Origin: Bacteroidota bacterium
GTDB lineage: Bacteria; Bacteroidota; Bacteroidia; Bacteroidales; JAAUTT01
Direction of reading: 5' to 3'
NCBI GenBank assembly: GCA_030706405.1
Contig: JAUZOO010000006.1
Location: 248,001-312,000, forward strand
Length of the DNA stretch: 64,000 nt
Shown here: piece by piece, positions 47,955 through 57,778 of the stretch
Position numbering within the stretch: the first letter of the stretch is position 1
How the letters are laid out: every line of letters starts with the position of its first letter
Made by a program: the position numbers and the translations under genes
Notes under the pieces: generated by a model
What the model saw: the letters and a program-made list of their open reading frames with translations, nothing else
The model's database searches: none
What the model was told of the DNA's origin: nothing

Positions 47955-47992
47955 TAGATCTTAATTGTACAATATGCTCTTATTAATTTGAT

Positions 47993-50566
47993 ATGAAAAA
48001 AATCAAAAGTCTGCTTCTGCTTCTTGTGCTGGGTATTTCTTGTTTAGCTCAAAAAACACCTGTCATTAGGGCTAAATTGAACTTCAACAAAGATTGGAAG
48101 TTTCAATTGGGAGATTTCAAAGGCGCGGAACAGATAAGCTTCGACGATCAAAGCTGGCAAAATGTAGGGCTACCCCATTCTTTTAGCATTCCCTATTTTA
48201 TGTCGCCTGATTTTTACGTTGGATATGGTTGGTACAGGAAACAATTTGATATTCCGCCACATTATGCTGATAAAAAACTTTTTTTGGAATTCGAAGCCGC
48301 TTTTCAGGATGCTGAAATATTTGTAAATGGGAGGAAAGTAGGTTCTCACAAAGGTGGGTATACCGGTTTTTCTATCGATATAAGCGATGCTGTGGTAACT
48401 GGCAAGAATATGGTTGCTGTGCGGCTGAACAACCTTTGGAATCCACGTCTGGCACCACGTGCTGGTGAACATACCTTTTCAGGTGGACTTTACCGCGATG
48501 TATATTTGGTAGTAACCGAACCAGTGCATGTTACTTGGTACGGTACTTTTGTGACAACTCCGGTGGTGTCCAGTAAAAATGCGAGTGTAAACATAACCAC
48601 TGAAGTTAAAAACAGCAGTTCAAACAGCACATCGGTAAAATTGCGTACCGATATTTTGTCTCCTGATGGAAAAAAAGTAGCTTCGGTTACAGAAACGAAA
48701 ACAATTGAAGTAAACGAGGTTGCATCATTCGATCAATCCATACAATCCATCAAAAATCCAAAGCTTTGGGATTTGAATTCTCCCAATCTATATACTGCTG
48801 TTTCAACCGTAATGGTTAATGGGCAAATGCAGGACGAATACCGTACATCCTTTGGCATCCGCTCGGTGAAGTTTACGTCAGACAAAGGATTCTTTCTGAA
48901 CGAGAAACACATTTATTTATTGGGAGCCAATGTGCATCAGGATCATGCCGGCTGGGGTGATGCGGTAACCAACGCCGGATTTTACAGAGATGTAAAGATG
49001 ATGAAAAATGCCGGTTTTAACTTCATCCGTGGATCACATTACCCGCATGACCCTTCATTTGTAGAAGCGTGCGATCAAATGGGGATGTTATTTTGGTCGG
49101 AAAATCCGTTTTGGGGAATTGGCGGTAGTGCCAAGACGCCCGAAGGATATTGGAATTCGAGCGCATATCCTACACAAGAGACTGACAGAGATTCTTTTGA
49201 GAACAGCATCGAACAGGAACTTCGGGAAATGATACACATGTATAGGAATAACCCTTCGGTGATTGCCTGGAGCATGTCCAATGAGCCATTTTTTACAGCC
49301 AGTCAGACTATTCCTGCTGTGCGAAAATTGTTAAAAAATTTGGTGGATATTTCGCATCAAGAAGATCCAACAAGAGTGGCTGCGATTGGCGGTTCGCAAA
49401 GACCGTTGGACGAAAACCGGATTGATAAACTTGGCGATATGGCAGGATACAATGGCGATGGAGGCTCTATTCCTTTGTTTCAGAATCCGGGGATTCCGAC
49501 TATTGTGTCAGAATATGGAAGTACAACTTCTGATCGTCCTGGTAATTATGAGCCTGGCTGGGGAGATCTGGCAAAAGATAATGGACAGGCTGTTCATGAT
49601 TGGCGAAGCGGACAGGCTATCTGGTGCGGATTTGACCATGGTTCTATTGCCGGAGCCAGACTTGGAAAAATGGGAATTGTGGATTATTTCCGGATACCTA
49701 AGCGTTCGTGGTATTGGTATCGGAATGAATATCTGCACATCGCCCCGCCGGAATGGCCTCAACCCGGAACTCCAACCAAACTCAGGCTTGAGGCCGACCG
49801 CAAAACATCGAAAACTGATGGTACGGAAGATATTCATTTGGTTCTAACGGTACTGGATGCTCAAGGTAAGGCTGTCAGTAACAACCCTCCAGTAGAATTG
49901 AAGGTCGTTTCTGGTCCGGGTGAATTTCCAACCGGAAGCACTATAAAATTTGAAGAAAAAAGTGATATCCGTATTTTGGATGGACAGGCAGCCATTGAAT
50001 TCCGTTCATGGTATGCTGGCAAGACTGTAATTCGTGCCACTTCTCCCGGATTGGATTCGGCAGAAGTAGTCGTGAATTTTTTGGGTGAAACTCCATTTGT
50101 ACAAGGAGTTACGCCGGGAGTAACTGAACGGCCGTATCATCGTTTTTCAAAACAAGGCCAACCAAATATACTCCAGCTGTTTGGGTTGAACAATCCAACC
50201 TTTGGCAGCTCGTTTATGGCTGATCATCCTACCTCTTTTGCTGCAGATGGAAATAAAAAAAGTTGGTGGCAGGCCCTCGCCAATGATCAATATCCCAATT
50301 GGATACTTGATACTGAGAAACGACTATCGCTATTGAATATTAATTTGACTTTCCCCGACGAAGACGTTTATCGTTTTAAGGTTGAGGTTTCTGAAAATAT
50401 GAAAGACTGGAAACTTGTTGAAGACTTTATGAACAATCAGCAAAAAATCAACTCAAAACAAATAACTCTTTCAGGCATAATAGGTGGAGCTATCCGCATT
50501 TCCTTTGATAAGGCTGCGAAAGCTAAACTTGCGGAAGTCGAAGTAAGTGGTAAAGTTGTTGAATGA
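47993..50566 (+). CDS. GH2 beta-glycosidase with Ig-like and discoidin-like C-terminal domains
   Basis: An 857-aa exported enzyme distinct from the LacZ-type GH2. Order: signal peptide (to about AQK), jelly roll (about 25-190), Ig-like (195-295), TIM barrel with acid/base E431 in WSMSNEPFF and nucleophile E507 in IVSEYGS, Ig-like GH2 C-terminal domain (about 595-700), and a terminal F5/8 type C-like domain (about 715-857) with WWQALANDQYPNWILD and VEVSENMKDWKL that may bind galactose-like sugars. Could be a beta-galactosidase, beta-glucuronidase or beta-galacturonidase; the NEP (not NEAGNG) motif is found in several of these. Lies 38 bp after the GH127-like gene and 16 bp before GH95. Confidence 0.88.
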   Translation: MKKIKSLLLLLVLGISCLAQKTPVIRAKLNFNKDWKFQLGDFKGAEQISFDDQSWQNVGLPHSFSIPYFMSPDFYVGYGWYRKQFDIPPHYADKKLFLEFEAAFQDAEIFVNGRKVGSHKGGYTGFSIDISDAVVTGKNMVAVRLNNLWNPRLAPRAGEHTFSGGLYRDVYLVVTEPVHVTWYGTFVTTPVVSSKNASVNITTEVKNSSSNSTSVKLRTDILSPDGKKVASVTETKTIEVNEVASFDQSIQSIKNPKLWDLNSPNLYTAVSTVMVNGQMQDEYRTSFGIRSVKFTSDKGFFLNEKHIYLLGANVHQDHAGWGDAVTNAGFYRDVKMMKNAGFNFIRGSHYPHDPSFVEACDQMGMLFWSENPFWGIGGSAKTPEGYWNSSAYPTQETDRDSFENSIEQELREMIHMYRNNPSVIAWSMSNEPFFTASQTIPAVRKLLKNLVDISHQEDPTRVAAIGGSQRPLDENRIDKLGDMAGYNGDGGSIPLFQNPGIPTIVSEYGSTTSDRPGNYEPGWGDLAKDNGQAVHDWRSGQAIWCGFDHGSIAGARLGKMGIVDYFRIPKRSWYWYRNEYLHIAPPEWPQPGTPTKLRLEADRKTSKTDGTEDIHLVLTVLDAQGKAVSNNPPVELKVVSGPGEFPTGSTIKFEEKSDIRILDGQAAIEFRSWYAGKTVIRATSPGLDSAEVVVNFLGETPFVQGVTPGVTERPYHRFSKQGQPNILQLFGLNNPTFGSSFMADHPTSFAADGNKKSWWQALANDQYPNWILDTEKRLSLLNINLTFPDEDVYRFKVEVSENMKDWKLVEDFMNNQQKINSKQITLSGIIGGAIRISFDKAAKAKLAEVEVSGKVVE

Positions 50567-50582
50567 TAATTAAATAAGAAAT

Positions 50583-53045
50583 ATGAAGAAAGTAATACTG
50601 GTATTAATTGTGTTCTGTACCGGATTGACAGCTGGGGCTCAACGAAATCTTAAGTTGTGGTACAATAAGCCTGCCACACAGTGGGTAGAAGCTCTTCCTG
50701 TCGGAAATGGCAAGATCGGAGCTATGATATTTGGACGGGTCGATGAGGAGCTCATCCAGCTTAACGAGGGGTCATTGTGGTCAGGCGGTCCGATGAAAAG
50801 GAATGTAAATCCGGAGGCATTTCAATATCTACAGCCACTACGTGAAGCGTTGTTTGCCGAAGATTACCAAAAAGCAACCGCTCTTTGTCGCAAAATGCAA
50901 GGCTATTTTTCCGAAAGCTTTCTGCCAATGGGCGATTTGGTGATTCATCAGGATTTTGGAGACGGCATCGCTCTGCATTATTATCGAGATTTAAATCTGA
51001 GTGAGGCCGTCGCTCATACCAGTTTTACTGTAAACGGGGTGAATTATTCACGAGAAGTATTTGTCTCGGCCCCGGCTAATGCTATGATTATTAAATTAAA
51101 ATCGTCCAAAAAAGGAGCTTTATCATTGGATGCCGGGTTGAGAAGTTTGTTGAAAAAATCGGTTTCAACATTCGGTTCTGATATCTTGGTACTGGATGGG
51201 AAAGCACCAGCAAGGGTCGATCCGAGTTACTACAATCCAAAGGGACGCGAGCATATTCTTTGGTTGGACACGGTCGGTTGCAATGGAATGCGTTTCAGAA
51301 TGGAACTAAAAGCGCAGCTAAAAGATGGTCAGTTAAGAACAGATACGGCGGGGATTCATATTACCGGGGCTACCGAAGTGATTCTTTACCTTACAGCAAC
51401 TACCAGTTTTAACGGTTTTGATAAATGCCCCGATTCAGAAGGACACGATGAGAAGTTGTTAGCTGATAGTCTGATGCAGCATGTCGCAGCCCTGTCGTAC
51501 GAGCGTTTGAAGAAAAATCATATTGCTGATTTTCAAAATTATTTCAATCGTGTTAATCTTGATTTGACAGGTAAAACTTCAGATGCCAATCCTGATAATC
51601 GACCCTGGGACGAGCGTCTGAAAGCCTATTCTTCCGGAAGTAATGATCCTGTTCTTGAACAAACCTACTATCAATATGGACGTTATTTGCTGATATCATC
51701 CTCACGTCCGGGCGGTTTGCCGGCTAACCTTCAGGGAATCTGGAATAAAGAGCTTCGGGCTCCATGGAGTTCTAACTATACCATTAATATCAACACCCAG
51801 ATGAATTACTGGCTGGCAGAGCAAACCAATTTGTCTGAGATGCACCAACCGTTGTTGGATTGGATTGCCGATTTGTCTCAAACCGGTAAAATTACAGCAT
51901 CGGAGTACTATCATACCCGGGGATGGGTCGCTCATCACAACTCCGATATATGGGGACTTAGCAATGCTGTTGGAAATAAGGGCGATACTTCTCCTACCTG
52001 GGCAAACTGGTATATGGGAGGGAGCTGGCTTTGTCAACATTTGTGGGAACATTATAAGTTTACGGGCGATAAGACCTTTCTGAAAGAAAAAGCTTATCCT
52101 GTAATGAAAGAGGCTGCATTGTTTTGTTTCGATTGGTTAATTGAAAAGGATGGATATTGGGTAACTGCTCCGTCAACATCTCCGGAAAATGAGTTTAAAA
52201 TCGATGGTAAAAATAATGCAGTAACAGTTGCTTCCACGATGGATCTCTCCATTTGCTGGGATTTGTTCTCAAATCTGATAGAGGCATCAGAGGCATTAGG
52301 AATTGATCCTGATTTTAAAAATGAATTAATAACCAGAAGGGCTAAACTTTTTCCTCTGAAAATTGGAAGTAAAGGTCAGTTGTTAGAGTGGTATAAAGAG
52401 TATGAAGAGTCAACACCTCACCAGCGGCACGCTTCTCATCTGTTTGGATTGCATCCCGGACATCAGATTTCGCCTTTGACTACACCAGATCTTGCACAGG
52501 CGTGTAAAAAATCACTCGAATTGCGGGGCGATGAAGGTACAGGATGGAGTAAAGCCTGGAAAATCAACTTCTGGGCACGGCTCTTCGACGGTAATCATGC
52601 CTATAAAATGGTTCGTGATATTTTACAATATACCACAAAAGAAAGCGGAGGTGTCACCGGAGGCGGAACCTATCCGAATTTTTTTGATGCACATCCTCCT
52701 TTTCAGATCGATGGGAACTTTGGCGCTACAGCAGGAATGACCGAAATGCTTTTACAGAGTCAATCGGGATGCATTCATTTGCTGCCGGCATTACCCGATG
52801 TTTGGAAAAAAGGTTCGGTAAAGGGACTTCGGGCTCGGGGCGGATTCGAGATCGGAATAGATTGGAGCAACGGTAAACTTAAGACGGCTATGATAAAGTC
52901 GTTAAATGGCGGTGTTTGTAAAATTCGGACTCAACAACCAGTTGGGATTAACGGTCTCCAATCTGTAAAAGAAAATGGAGGTTATGTAATGACCTTGTTG
53001 ACTGAAAAAGGACAGACCTATGTGGTGAAATCCAGTAATGACTAA
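50583..53045 (+). CDS. GH95 alpha-L-fucosidase or alpha-L-galactosidase
   Basis: An 820-aa exported inverting enzyme. Signal peptide ends GAQ. N-terminal GH95 sandwich: [18 protein letters not shown] and [10 protein letters not shown]. The (alpha/alpha)6 barrel has [18 protein letters not shown], the Asn pair in [24 protein letters not shown], and D710 in QIDGNFGAT, which aligns with the acid/base assembly of the family. Bacteroidetes GH95 members act on alpha-1,2-fucose in glycans or on alpha-L-galactose in rhamnogalacturonan II and xyloglucan; the sequence alone does not decide. Starts 16 bp after GH2. Confidence 0.93.
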   Translation: MKKVILVLIVFCTGLTAGAQRNLKLWYNKPATQWVEALPVGNGKIGAMIFGRVDEELIQLNEGSLWSGGPMKRNVNPEAFQYLQPLREALFAEDYQKATALCRKMQGYFSESFLPMGDLVIHQDFGDGIALHYYRDLNLSEAVAHTSFTVNGVNYSREVFVSAPANAMIIKLKSSKKGALSLDAGLRSLLKKSVSTFGSDILVLDGKAPARVDPSYYNPKGREHILWLDTVGCNGMRFRMELKAQLKDGQLRTDTAGIHITGATEVILYLTATTSFNGFDKCPDSEGHDEKLLADSLMQHVAALSYERLKKNHIADFQNYFNRVNLDLTGKTSDANPDNRPWDERLKAYSSGSNDPVLEQTYYQYGRYLLISSSRPGGLPANLQGIWNKELRAPWSSNYTININTQMNYWLAEQTNLSEMHQPLLDWIADLSQTGKITASEYYHTRGWVAHHNSDIWGLSNAVGNKGDTSPTWANWYMGGSWLCQHLWEHYKFTGDKTFLKEKAYPVMKEAALFCFDWLIEKDGYWVTAPSTSPENEFKIDGKNNAVTVASTMDLSICWDLFSNLIEASEALGIDPDFKNELITRRAKLFPLKIGSKGQLLEWYKEYEESTPHQRHASHLFGLHPGHQISPLTTPDLAQACKKSLELRGDEGTGWSKAWKINFWARLFDGNHAYKMVRDILQYTTKESGGVTGGGTYPNFFDAHPPFQIDGNFGATAGMTEMLLQSQSGCIHLLPALPDVWKKGSVKGLRARGGFEIGIDWSNGKLKTAMIKSLNGGVCKIRTQQPVGINGLQSVKENGGYVMTLLTEKGQTYVVKSSND

Positions 53046-53125
53046 AGTGTTGAAAACGTAAGTGTTGGAGTTTTTTACATCATAAATCTGAATCAATAGT
53101 TCAAGTTTAATTATATTAATAAATT

Positions 53126-54586
53126 ATGAAACAAATAGTAAGAATGCTTCTGGTAATTATTATTGTTTTTTTTACCACGTTAGGAGCGATTGCCCAAAAA
53201 CTTGTAATACATCCGGCATCCGACAGCATTCCTCATAATAACGATTTTACGGTGAAAGTACGCGTGCCGGGCGGAAAGTGGCAGGACTTGTTTGAGTACC
53301 AGGCTCAGGTGGACATGCATAACGTACGCAATACCTCGATGGTAAACTTCGATTTTGAAGGATCGGTTGAGGTTTCCGTAACCTATAATAAAGGAACTAT
53401 TCAAACCGCCAGGATACGTCCTCTTTCCTATGATATTCATCCGCAGGTGAAAGGTAAAACCCTTACATTTTCACTATCTAAACCTTGTAATCTTTCATTA
53501 GAGGTTAATGGCGATATTTTTCACAATCTTCAAATATTTACCAATCCGCCGGAAACAAACAGGCCTGACCCCAAAGATACCGCTGTAATTTATCTTGCCC
53601 CCGGCTTTCACACCTTTAAAAACGGAGTATTGAATATCCCTGGCGGCAAAACACTCTATCTGGCTGGCGGCGCAGTTTTAAAGGCCTCAATCAGTTGCAT
53701 TAATGTTAAAGATGTGCGAATTTGTGGGCGAGGAATAATCTACCAGGCCAATGATGGGGTAGGAGTTAACTTTTCGGATAACGTCCAGATCGAAGATTTG
53801 ATTTTCATTAATCCTTCTCACTATACTGTATGCAGCGGCCAATCGAAGAATATTAAAATCAAAAATATCCGATCTTTTAGTTCAAAGGGGTGGAGCGATG
53901 GCATTGACTTGTTTTGTAATACAAATGTGCTGATAGACGGTGTTTTTATGCGAAATTCTGACGATTGTATTGCCATTTACTGCCATCGTTGGAAATTTTA
54001 CGGAGACTGCCGAAACGTAACTGTGCGCAATTCGACGCTTTGGGCTGATGTTGCGCATCCGATTTTGCTTGGAACCCACGGAAATCCGGAGCCTGGGAAG
54101 GAAGAAACAATCGAAAATATTAGTTTTTCAAATATCGACATCCTGAATCAGGACGAGTTGCAGCTTGATTATCAGGGCTGCATGAGTATTAATGTCTCAG
54201 ATGGTAACCTGGCACGTAACATCCGGTTTGAGGACATCCGGGTTGACGATTTTGAGCGTGGACAATTAGTGAATCTGAGGGTTGCTTATAATAAAAAATA
54301 TGCCAAGGCCCCGGGGCGGGGAATCGAAAATGTTTATTTTAAAAATATTACCTATAATGGAAATCGTGCCAATACCTCAATAATTCAAGGTTACGACGAT
54401 TCCCGAACGATTAAAAATGTAGTTTTTGAAAATTTAACAATTAATGGTACGGTTATTTCGAGTCAGACCGTAAAACCGGGTTACATGCAGCTTGCTGATC
54501 TAGCAAATATTTTTGTTGGCACGCATGTAGAAGGTGTTGAATTTAGGGCTGTTAATGATAAACCTGAAGTCGATACTGCGAAATAG
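53126..54586 (+). CDS. GH28/GH49-type beta-helix glycosidase
   Basis: A 486-aa exported right-handed parallel beta-helix protein. After the signal peptide (to about AIAQ) comes a small N-terminal sandwich (about 25-150), as in GH49 dextranases, then helix coils. Candidate catalytic acids: D258 and D261 in WSDGIDLF, D279 and D280 in NSDDCIAIY, followed by LLGTHGN that fills the place of the G/SHG motif of GH28. These match clan GH-N, inverting endo- or exo-hydrolases. The N-terminal domain and the wording of the motifs favour a GH49-like subfamily over ordinary polygalacturonases, but the setting is pectic. Substrate open. Confidence 0.75.
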   Translation: MKQIVRMLLVIIIVFFTTLGAIAQKLVIHPASDSIPHNNDFTVKVRVPGGKWQDLFEYQAQVDMHNVRNTSMVNFDFEGSVEVSVTYNKGTIQTARIRPLSYDIHPQVKGKTLTFSLSKPCNLSLEVNGDIFHNLQIFTNPPETNRPDPKDTAVIYLAPGFHTFKNGVLNIPGGKTLYLAGGAVLKASISCINVKDVRICGRGIIYQANDGVGVNFSDNVQIEDLIFINPSHYTVCSGQSKNIKIKNIRSFSSKGWSDGIDLFCNTNVLIDGVFMRNSDDCIAIYCHRWKFYGDCRNVTVRNSTLWADVAHPILLGTHGNPEPGKEETIENISFSNIDILNQDELQLDYQGCMSINVSDGNLARNIRFEDIRVDDFERGQLVNLRVAYNKKYAKAPGRGIENVYFKNITYNGNRANTSIIQGYDDSRTIKNVVFENLTINGTVISSQTVKPGYMQLADLANIFVGTHVEGVEFRAVNDKPEVDTAK

Positions 54587-54680
54587 AAAACCAGACAAAT
54601 AATGTTGAAGTTGCAGGTATACATAATAGATAAGTTGTTTAATTCGATAGTGTTTTGATGAAACTATAATAAATTATTAG

Positions 54681-55886
54681 ATGATAATGAACAAATTTAT
54701 TTTATCCTTGACCTTATTTTTTGTGGTTGTTTTGGGTGCAAATAATCCCATTTCTGCGCAAAGTCAAGAATCTATTGACAATCCTCAAATTGCACCAAAA
54801 GCAATTAAGCCGGTAAATGGGAAAATATTCGTTCACCCCGGTATTCTTCATTCAAAGGCATCTCTGGAGCATATTTATGAAGTTGCAACAAAGAAAACGA
54901 TGCCGGAGTTCGGCTCTTATGAATTATTGAAAAATCACCCGTGTGCTAGTGCTCAATATACGATGAATGGTCCTTTTGCAGTTATTTCGCGCGACGGCCA
55001 ATATGCTTATACCAAAAGTAAGATGGAAGCCGATTTCAGCGCCGCTTATCTGAATGCGCTAATGTGGATTGCCACAAAAGATGAAAGTCATGCTAAAAAG
55101 TCATTGGAAATTCTGGGAGCTTATGCCGATAGCTTAAAGTTAATCCCGGCAACTAACGATGCGCCTCTTTTGGTTGGTTTGGAAGGAACAAAAATTGTTA
55201 ATGCGATGGAAATTCTTCGCTATACCTACAACGAAATAACGAAGGAACAAATGGAGAAGATAACCAAAATGATTACCGGCATTTTTCTTCCTATATGCGA
55301 AAAGTTTTATAATACTAAAGCCTATACAAACGGAAACTGGGGAGCTATAATTACTAAAATGTACATCTCGTCGGCGATATATCTCAACAACGAAATGATG
55401 TATAAAAAAGCGATCGACTTTTATTACAACGGAAATGACAACGGTACCATCCAAAATTACATCAGCGATTCTACCGGGCAAATCCAGGAAAGCGGACGGG
55501 ATCAGGGACATTCCCAGTTGGGAATTGGAGCCCTCGCAACCGTTTGTGAGATTGCCTATAATCAGGGCGACGATCTCTACAGTGCCTGTAATAACCGATT
55601 GCTTAAAGGGTTTGAGTATGTTGCCCGGTACAATTTAGGGGATGATAATATGCCCTTTACTACATGGAAAGATGTTACGGGTAAATATTCCGACTGGACC
55701 GTGATTTCTGATAAAAGCCGGGGGCATTTTATCCCGATTTATGAGATGGTTTATAATCATTATGTCCGAATTAAAGGTTTGTCGATGCCTTATACCGAAA
55801 AAGTTATTAAAAAGATCCGCCCCGAGGGTTATGACCGCGACCAACCGGCGTTTGGAACATTACTTTTTTACGGCACCGGAAAATAA
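54681..55886 (+). CDS. Alginate-lyase-family (PL5/PL38-like fold) secreted protein
   Basis: A 401-aa exported protein; ATGs at 54681 and 54687 both leave the signal peptide intact (cleavage near ISAQ). It has the alginate_lyase superfamily pattern: KIFVHPGILHSKASLEHIYE, NGNWGAIITKMYISSAIYL and ESGRDQGHSQLGIGALATV, then RGHFIPIYEMVYNHY. It is the stand-alone counterpart of the catalytic domain of the 2725-aa giant, which has FVHPGVPFTAYDLAQLKAN, KGALQLKIALSIAAFL and DAGRDDHWNGQIQALG. Such enzymes cleave uronate polymers by beta-elimination, including glucuronan for PL38. Here it probably acts on a uronate-containing plant polymer or oligosaccharide, not alginate. Confidence 0.75.
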   Translation: MIMNKFILSLTLFFVVVLGANNPISAQSQESIDNPQIAPKAIKPVNGKIFVHPGILHSKASLEHIYEVATKKTMPEFGSYELLKNHPCASAQYTMNGPFAVISRDGQYAYTKSKMEADFSAAYLNALMWIATKDESHAKKSLEILGAYADSLKLIPATNDAPLLVGLEGTKIVNAMEILRYTYNEITKEQMEKITKMITGIFLPICEKFYNTKAYTNGNWGAIITKMYISSAIYLNNEMMYKKAIDFYYNGNDNGTIQNYISDSTGQIQESGRDQGHSQLGIGALATVCEIAYNQGDDLYSACNNRLLKGFEYVARYNLGDDNMPFTTWKDVTGKYSDWTVISDKSRGHFIPIYEMVYNHYVRIKGLSMPYTEKVIKKIRPEGYDRDQPAFGTLLFYGTGK

Positions 55887-55923
55887 AAGCAATCGCTAAT
55901 AGAAACGAATTAAAATAATAACA

Positions 55924-57759
55924 ATGAATGCTAAAACATATATTTTTTTAACAGGGCTACTGTTAGTTGCCGTCGTCAACAGTTTCGGACAGGTAAAGAA
56001 ACCGGTTCGTATTGAGGCTCCCAACAAACAAACTTATATTGAATTGGGTACCAATAAGCAAGGGGAATTGCAATACCGTGTGTTTTATTCGGGACAGGAA
56101 GCGGTTACATGGTCAGAGTTGGGCCTTCAGGTAAATGGTATAACTGCCGGAGCGAAAACCGTGATAAAGGGCAAGGCTCAAAAGAATTACAATGAAAAAT
56201 TTGCATGGCCTTTAGGTGAGGATGATACGATTGTTAATAATTACAATGAAGTCAAATTCTCTTGTGCCTCATCCTCTTTGCAATTTAATCTTGTCGTACG
56301 GGTTTATGATGGCAGTGTTGCGTTCCGTTACGAGATTTTCCAACAAGTAGGTTTCCAGAACAGTAGTATTAGTAAGGAAAATACAACGTTTACTTTTGCC
56401 CAACCGTTTACCATTTACCAATATAACCAAGAGTCGGTATTTACACCGGTTGCACTGGATTCGTTGACGAAAACCTGCGATTTTCCGGCTACCCTTACCA
56501 ATGGTAATTTATTTATCAGCATAGGCGAAGCTGATAATGCAAATTATACAAAAGCGGAATTAAAAAAGGGCGATAAACCCAACAGCCTTGTTGTAGCTTT
56601 TGTGAGAGATAAAGAGGTAAAAGTGGGCGAAGCATTTCAGACGCCATGGAGAACAATAAGCATGTCAAAAACAGCGATTGGCCTGCACGATTATAGTAAA
56701 CTTTATTTGAAACTAAACTCAACCTCTCTAAAAGAAGTTCCGGCTTGGATAAAACCCGGAAAACTGATAAGAGCACAGTTAAACACCCAAAGCGGACTGG
56801 AATGTATCGACTTTGCGTCGAAACATAATTTTCAATACATCATGTTTGATGCAGGATGGTATGGCGCGGAATTTCGTTCAACTTCCGATCCTACTCTGGT
56901 CATTCCCCAAATTGATATGCCCAGAGTAATTCAATATGGGAAAGATAAGGGAATCGGGGTAATTCTTTATGTAAATTATGTTGGACTTAAAGCTAAGTTG
57001 GACACTATTCTTCCTCTGTATAAAAAGTGGGGTGTCAGTGGTTTTAAATTTGGCTTTGTCGATGGATTGACCCAAGGAGGCCTTACATGGCTGGTATCTG
57101 CCATCAAAAAAGTCAATGATTATGGTTTTATACTTGATATTCATGATAATTACAAACCCACAGGTTTAAGTAGAAACTATCCTGCGCTGCTTACCCAGGA
57201 AGGTATTCGTGGAGATGAGAACAGCCCGGATGCTTTTCACACTACAGTCTTACCTTTTACCCGTTTTTTAGCTGGCCCGGCCGATTTTACCTTTTGCTAT
57301 CCAAATGAAAAGAATAGTTTTAGCAAAAATCTTAAAGTCAGTAAAGCTCAGCAGCTGGCATTAACGGTTGTTTATTTTAGCCCCCTACAGTCTATCTTTT
57401 GGTACGGAAAGCCCACCGATTATACTAATGAAGCGGAAATAGAATTTTTCAACTATGTACCTACGGTTTGGAACGAATCTCATTATCTGGCAGGTGATAT
57501 TGGCAAGAATATCAGTGTTGCCCGACGTAAAGGTGATGCTTGGTTTGTTGGAAATGTAGCCGGGTTCGAAGACTGGAAAAGCAGCATTCAATTAAATTTT
57601 TTAACCCAAGGGAAAGTTTACACGGCTACTGTTTATGAAGACGACGGAGTGGGCAGCATTCGCAAAAGAATTGAAACCGTTAAAAAAGGAGAAGCCTTTT
57701 CCTTTGATATTAAAGCAAAAGGAGGTCAGGCTATTCTTATTCAACCCGTAAATAACTAG
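55924..57759 (+). CDS. GH97 alpha-galactosidase-type glycoside hydrolase
   Basis: A 611-aa exported enzyme: signal peptide (to about SFGQ), N-terminal beta-supersandwich (about 25-275), TIM barrel (about 280-520), C-terminal beta domain. D380 in GFKFGFVDG lies where retaining GH97 enzymes have their nucleophile; the inverting alpha-glucosidase SusB lacks it. E426 in LLTQEGIRGDE is the acid. This favours a retaining alpha-galactosidase-like activity over alpha-glucosidase. Calcium-binding Glu residues are expected in the loop regions. Would remove alpha-galactose (or beta-L-arabinopyranose) ends from side chains. 37 bp after the lyase gene and 19 bp before GH43_24. Confidence 0.9.
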   Translation: MNAKTYIFLTGLLLVAVVNSFGQVKKPVRIEAPNKQTYIELGTNKQGELQYRVFYSGQEAVTWSELGLQVNGITAGAKTVIKGKAQKNYNEKFAWPLGEDDTIVNNYNEVKFSCASSSLQFNLVVRVYDGSVAFRYEIFQQVGFQNSSISKENTTFTFAQPFTIYQYNQESVFTPVALDSLTKTCDFPATLTNGNLFISIGEADNANYTKAELKKGDKPNSLVVAFVRDKEVKVGEAFQTPWRTISMSKTAIGLHDYSKLYLKLNSTSLKEVPAWIKPGKLIRAQLNTQSGLECIDFASKHNFQYIMFDAGWYGAEFRSTSDPTLVIPQIDMPRVIQYGKDKGIGVILYVNYVGLKAKLDTILPLYKKWGVSGFKFGFVDGLTQGGLTWLVSAIKKVNDYGFILDIHDNYKPTGLSRNYPALLTQEGIRGDENSPDAFHTTVLPFTRFLAGPADFTFCYPNEKNSFSKNLKVSKAQQLALTVVYFSPLQSIFWYGKPTDYTNEAEIEFFNYVPTVWNESHYLAGDIGKNISVARRKGDAWFVGNVAGFEDWKSSIQLNFLTQGKVYTATVYEDDGVGSIRKRIETVKKGEAFSFDIKAKGGQAILIQPVNN

Positions 57760-57778
57760 ATTAAACGATACAATCAAT

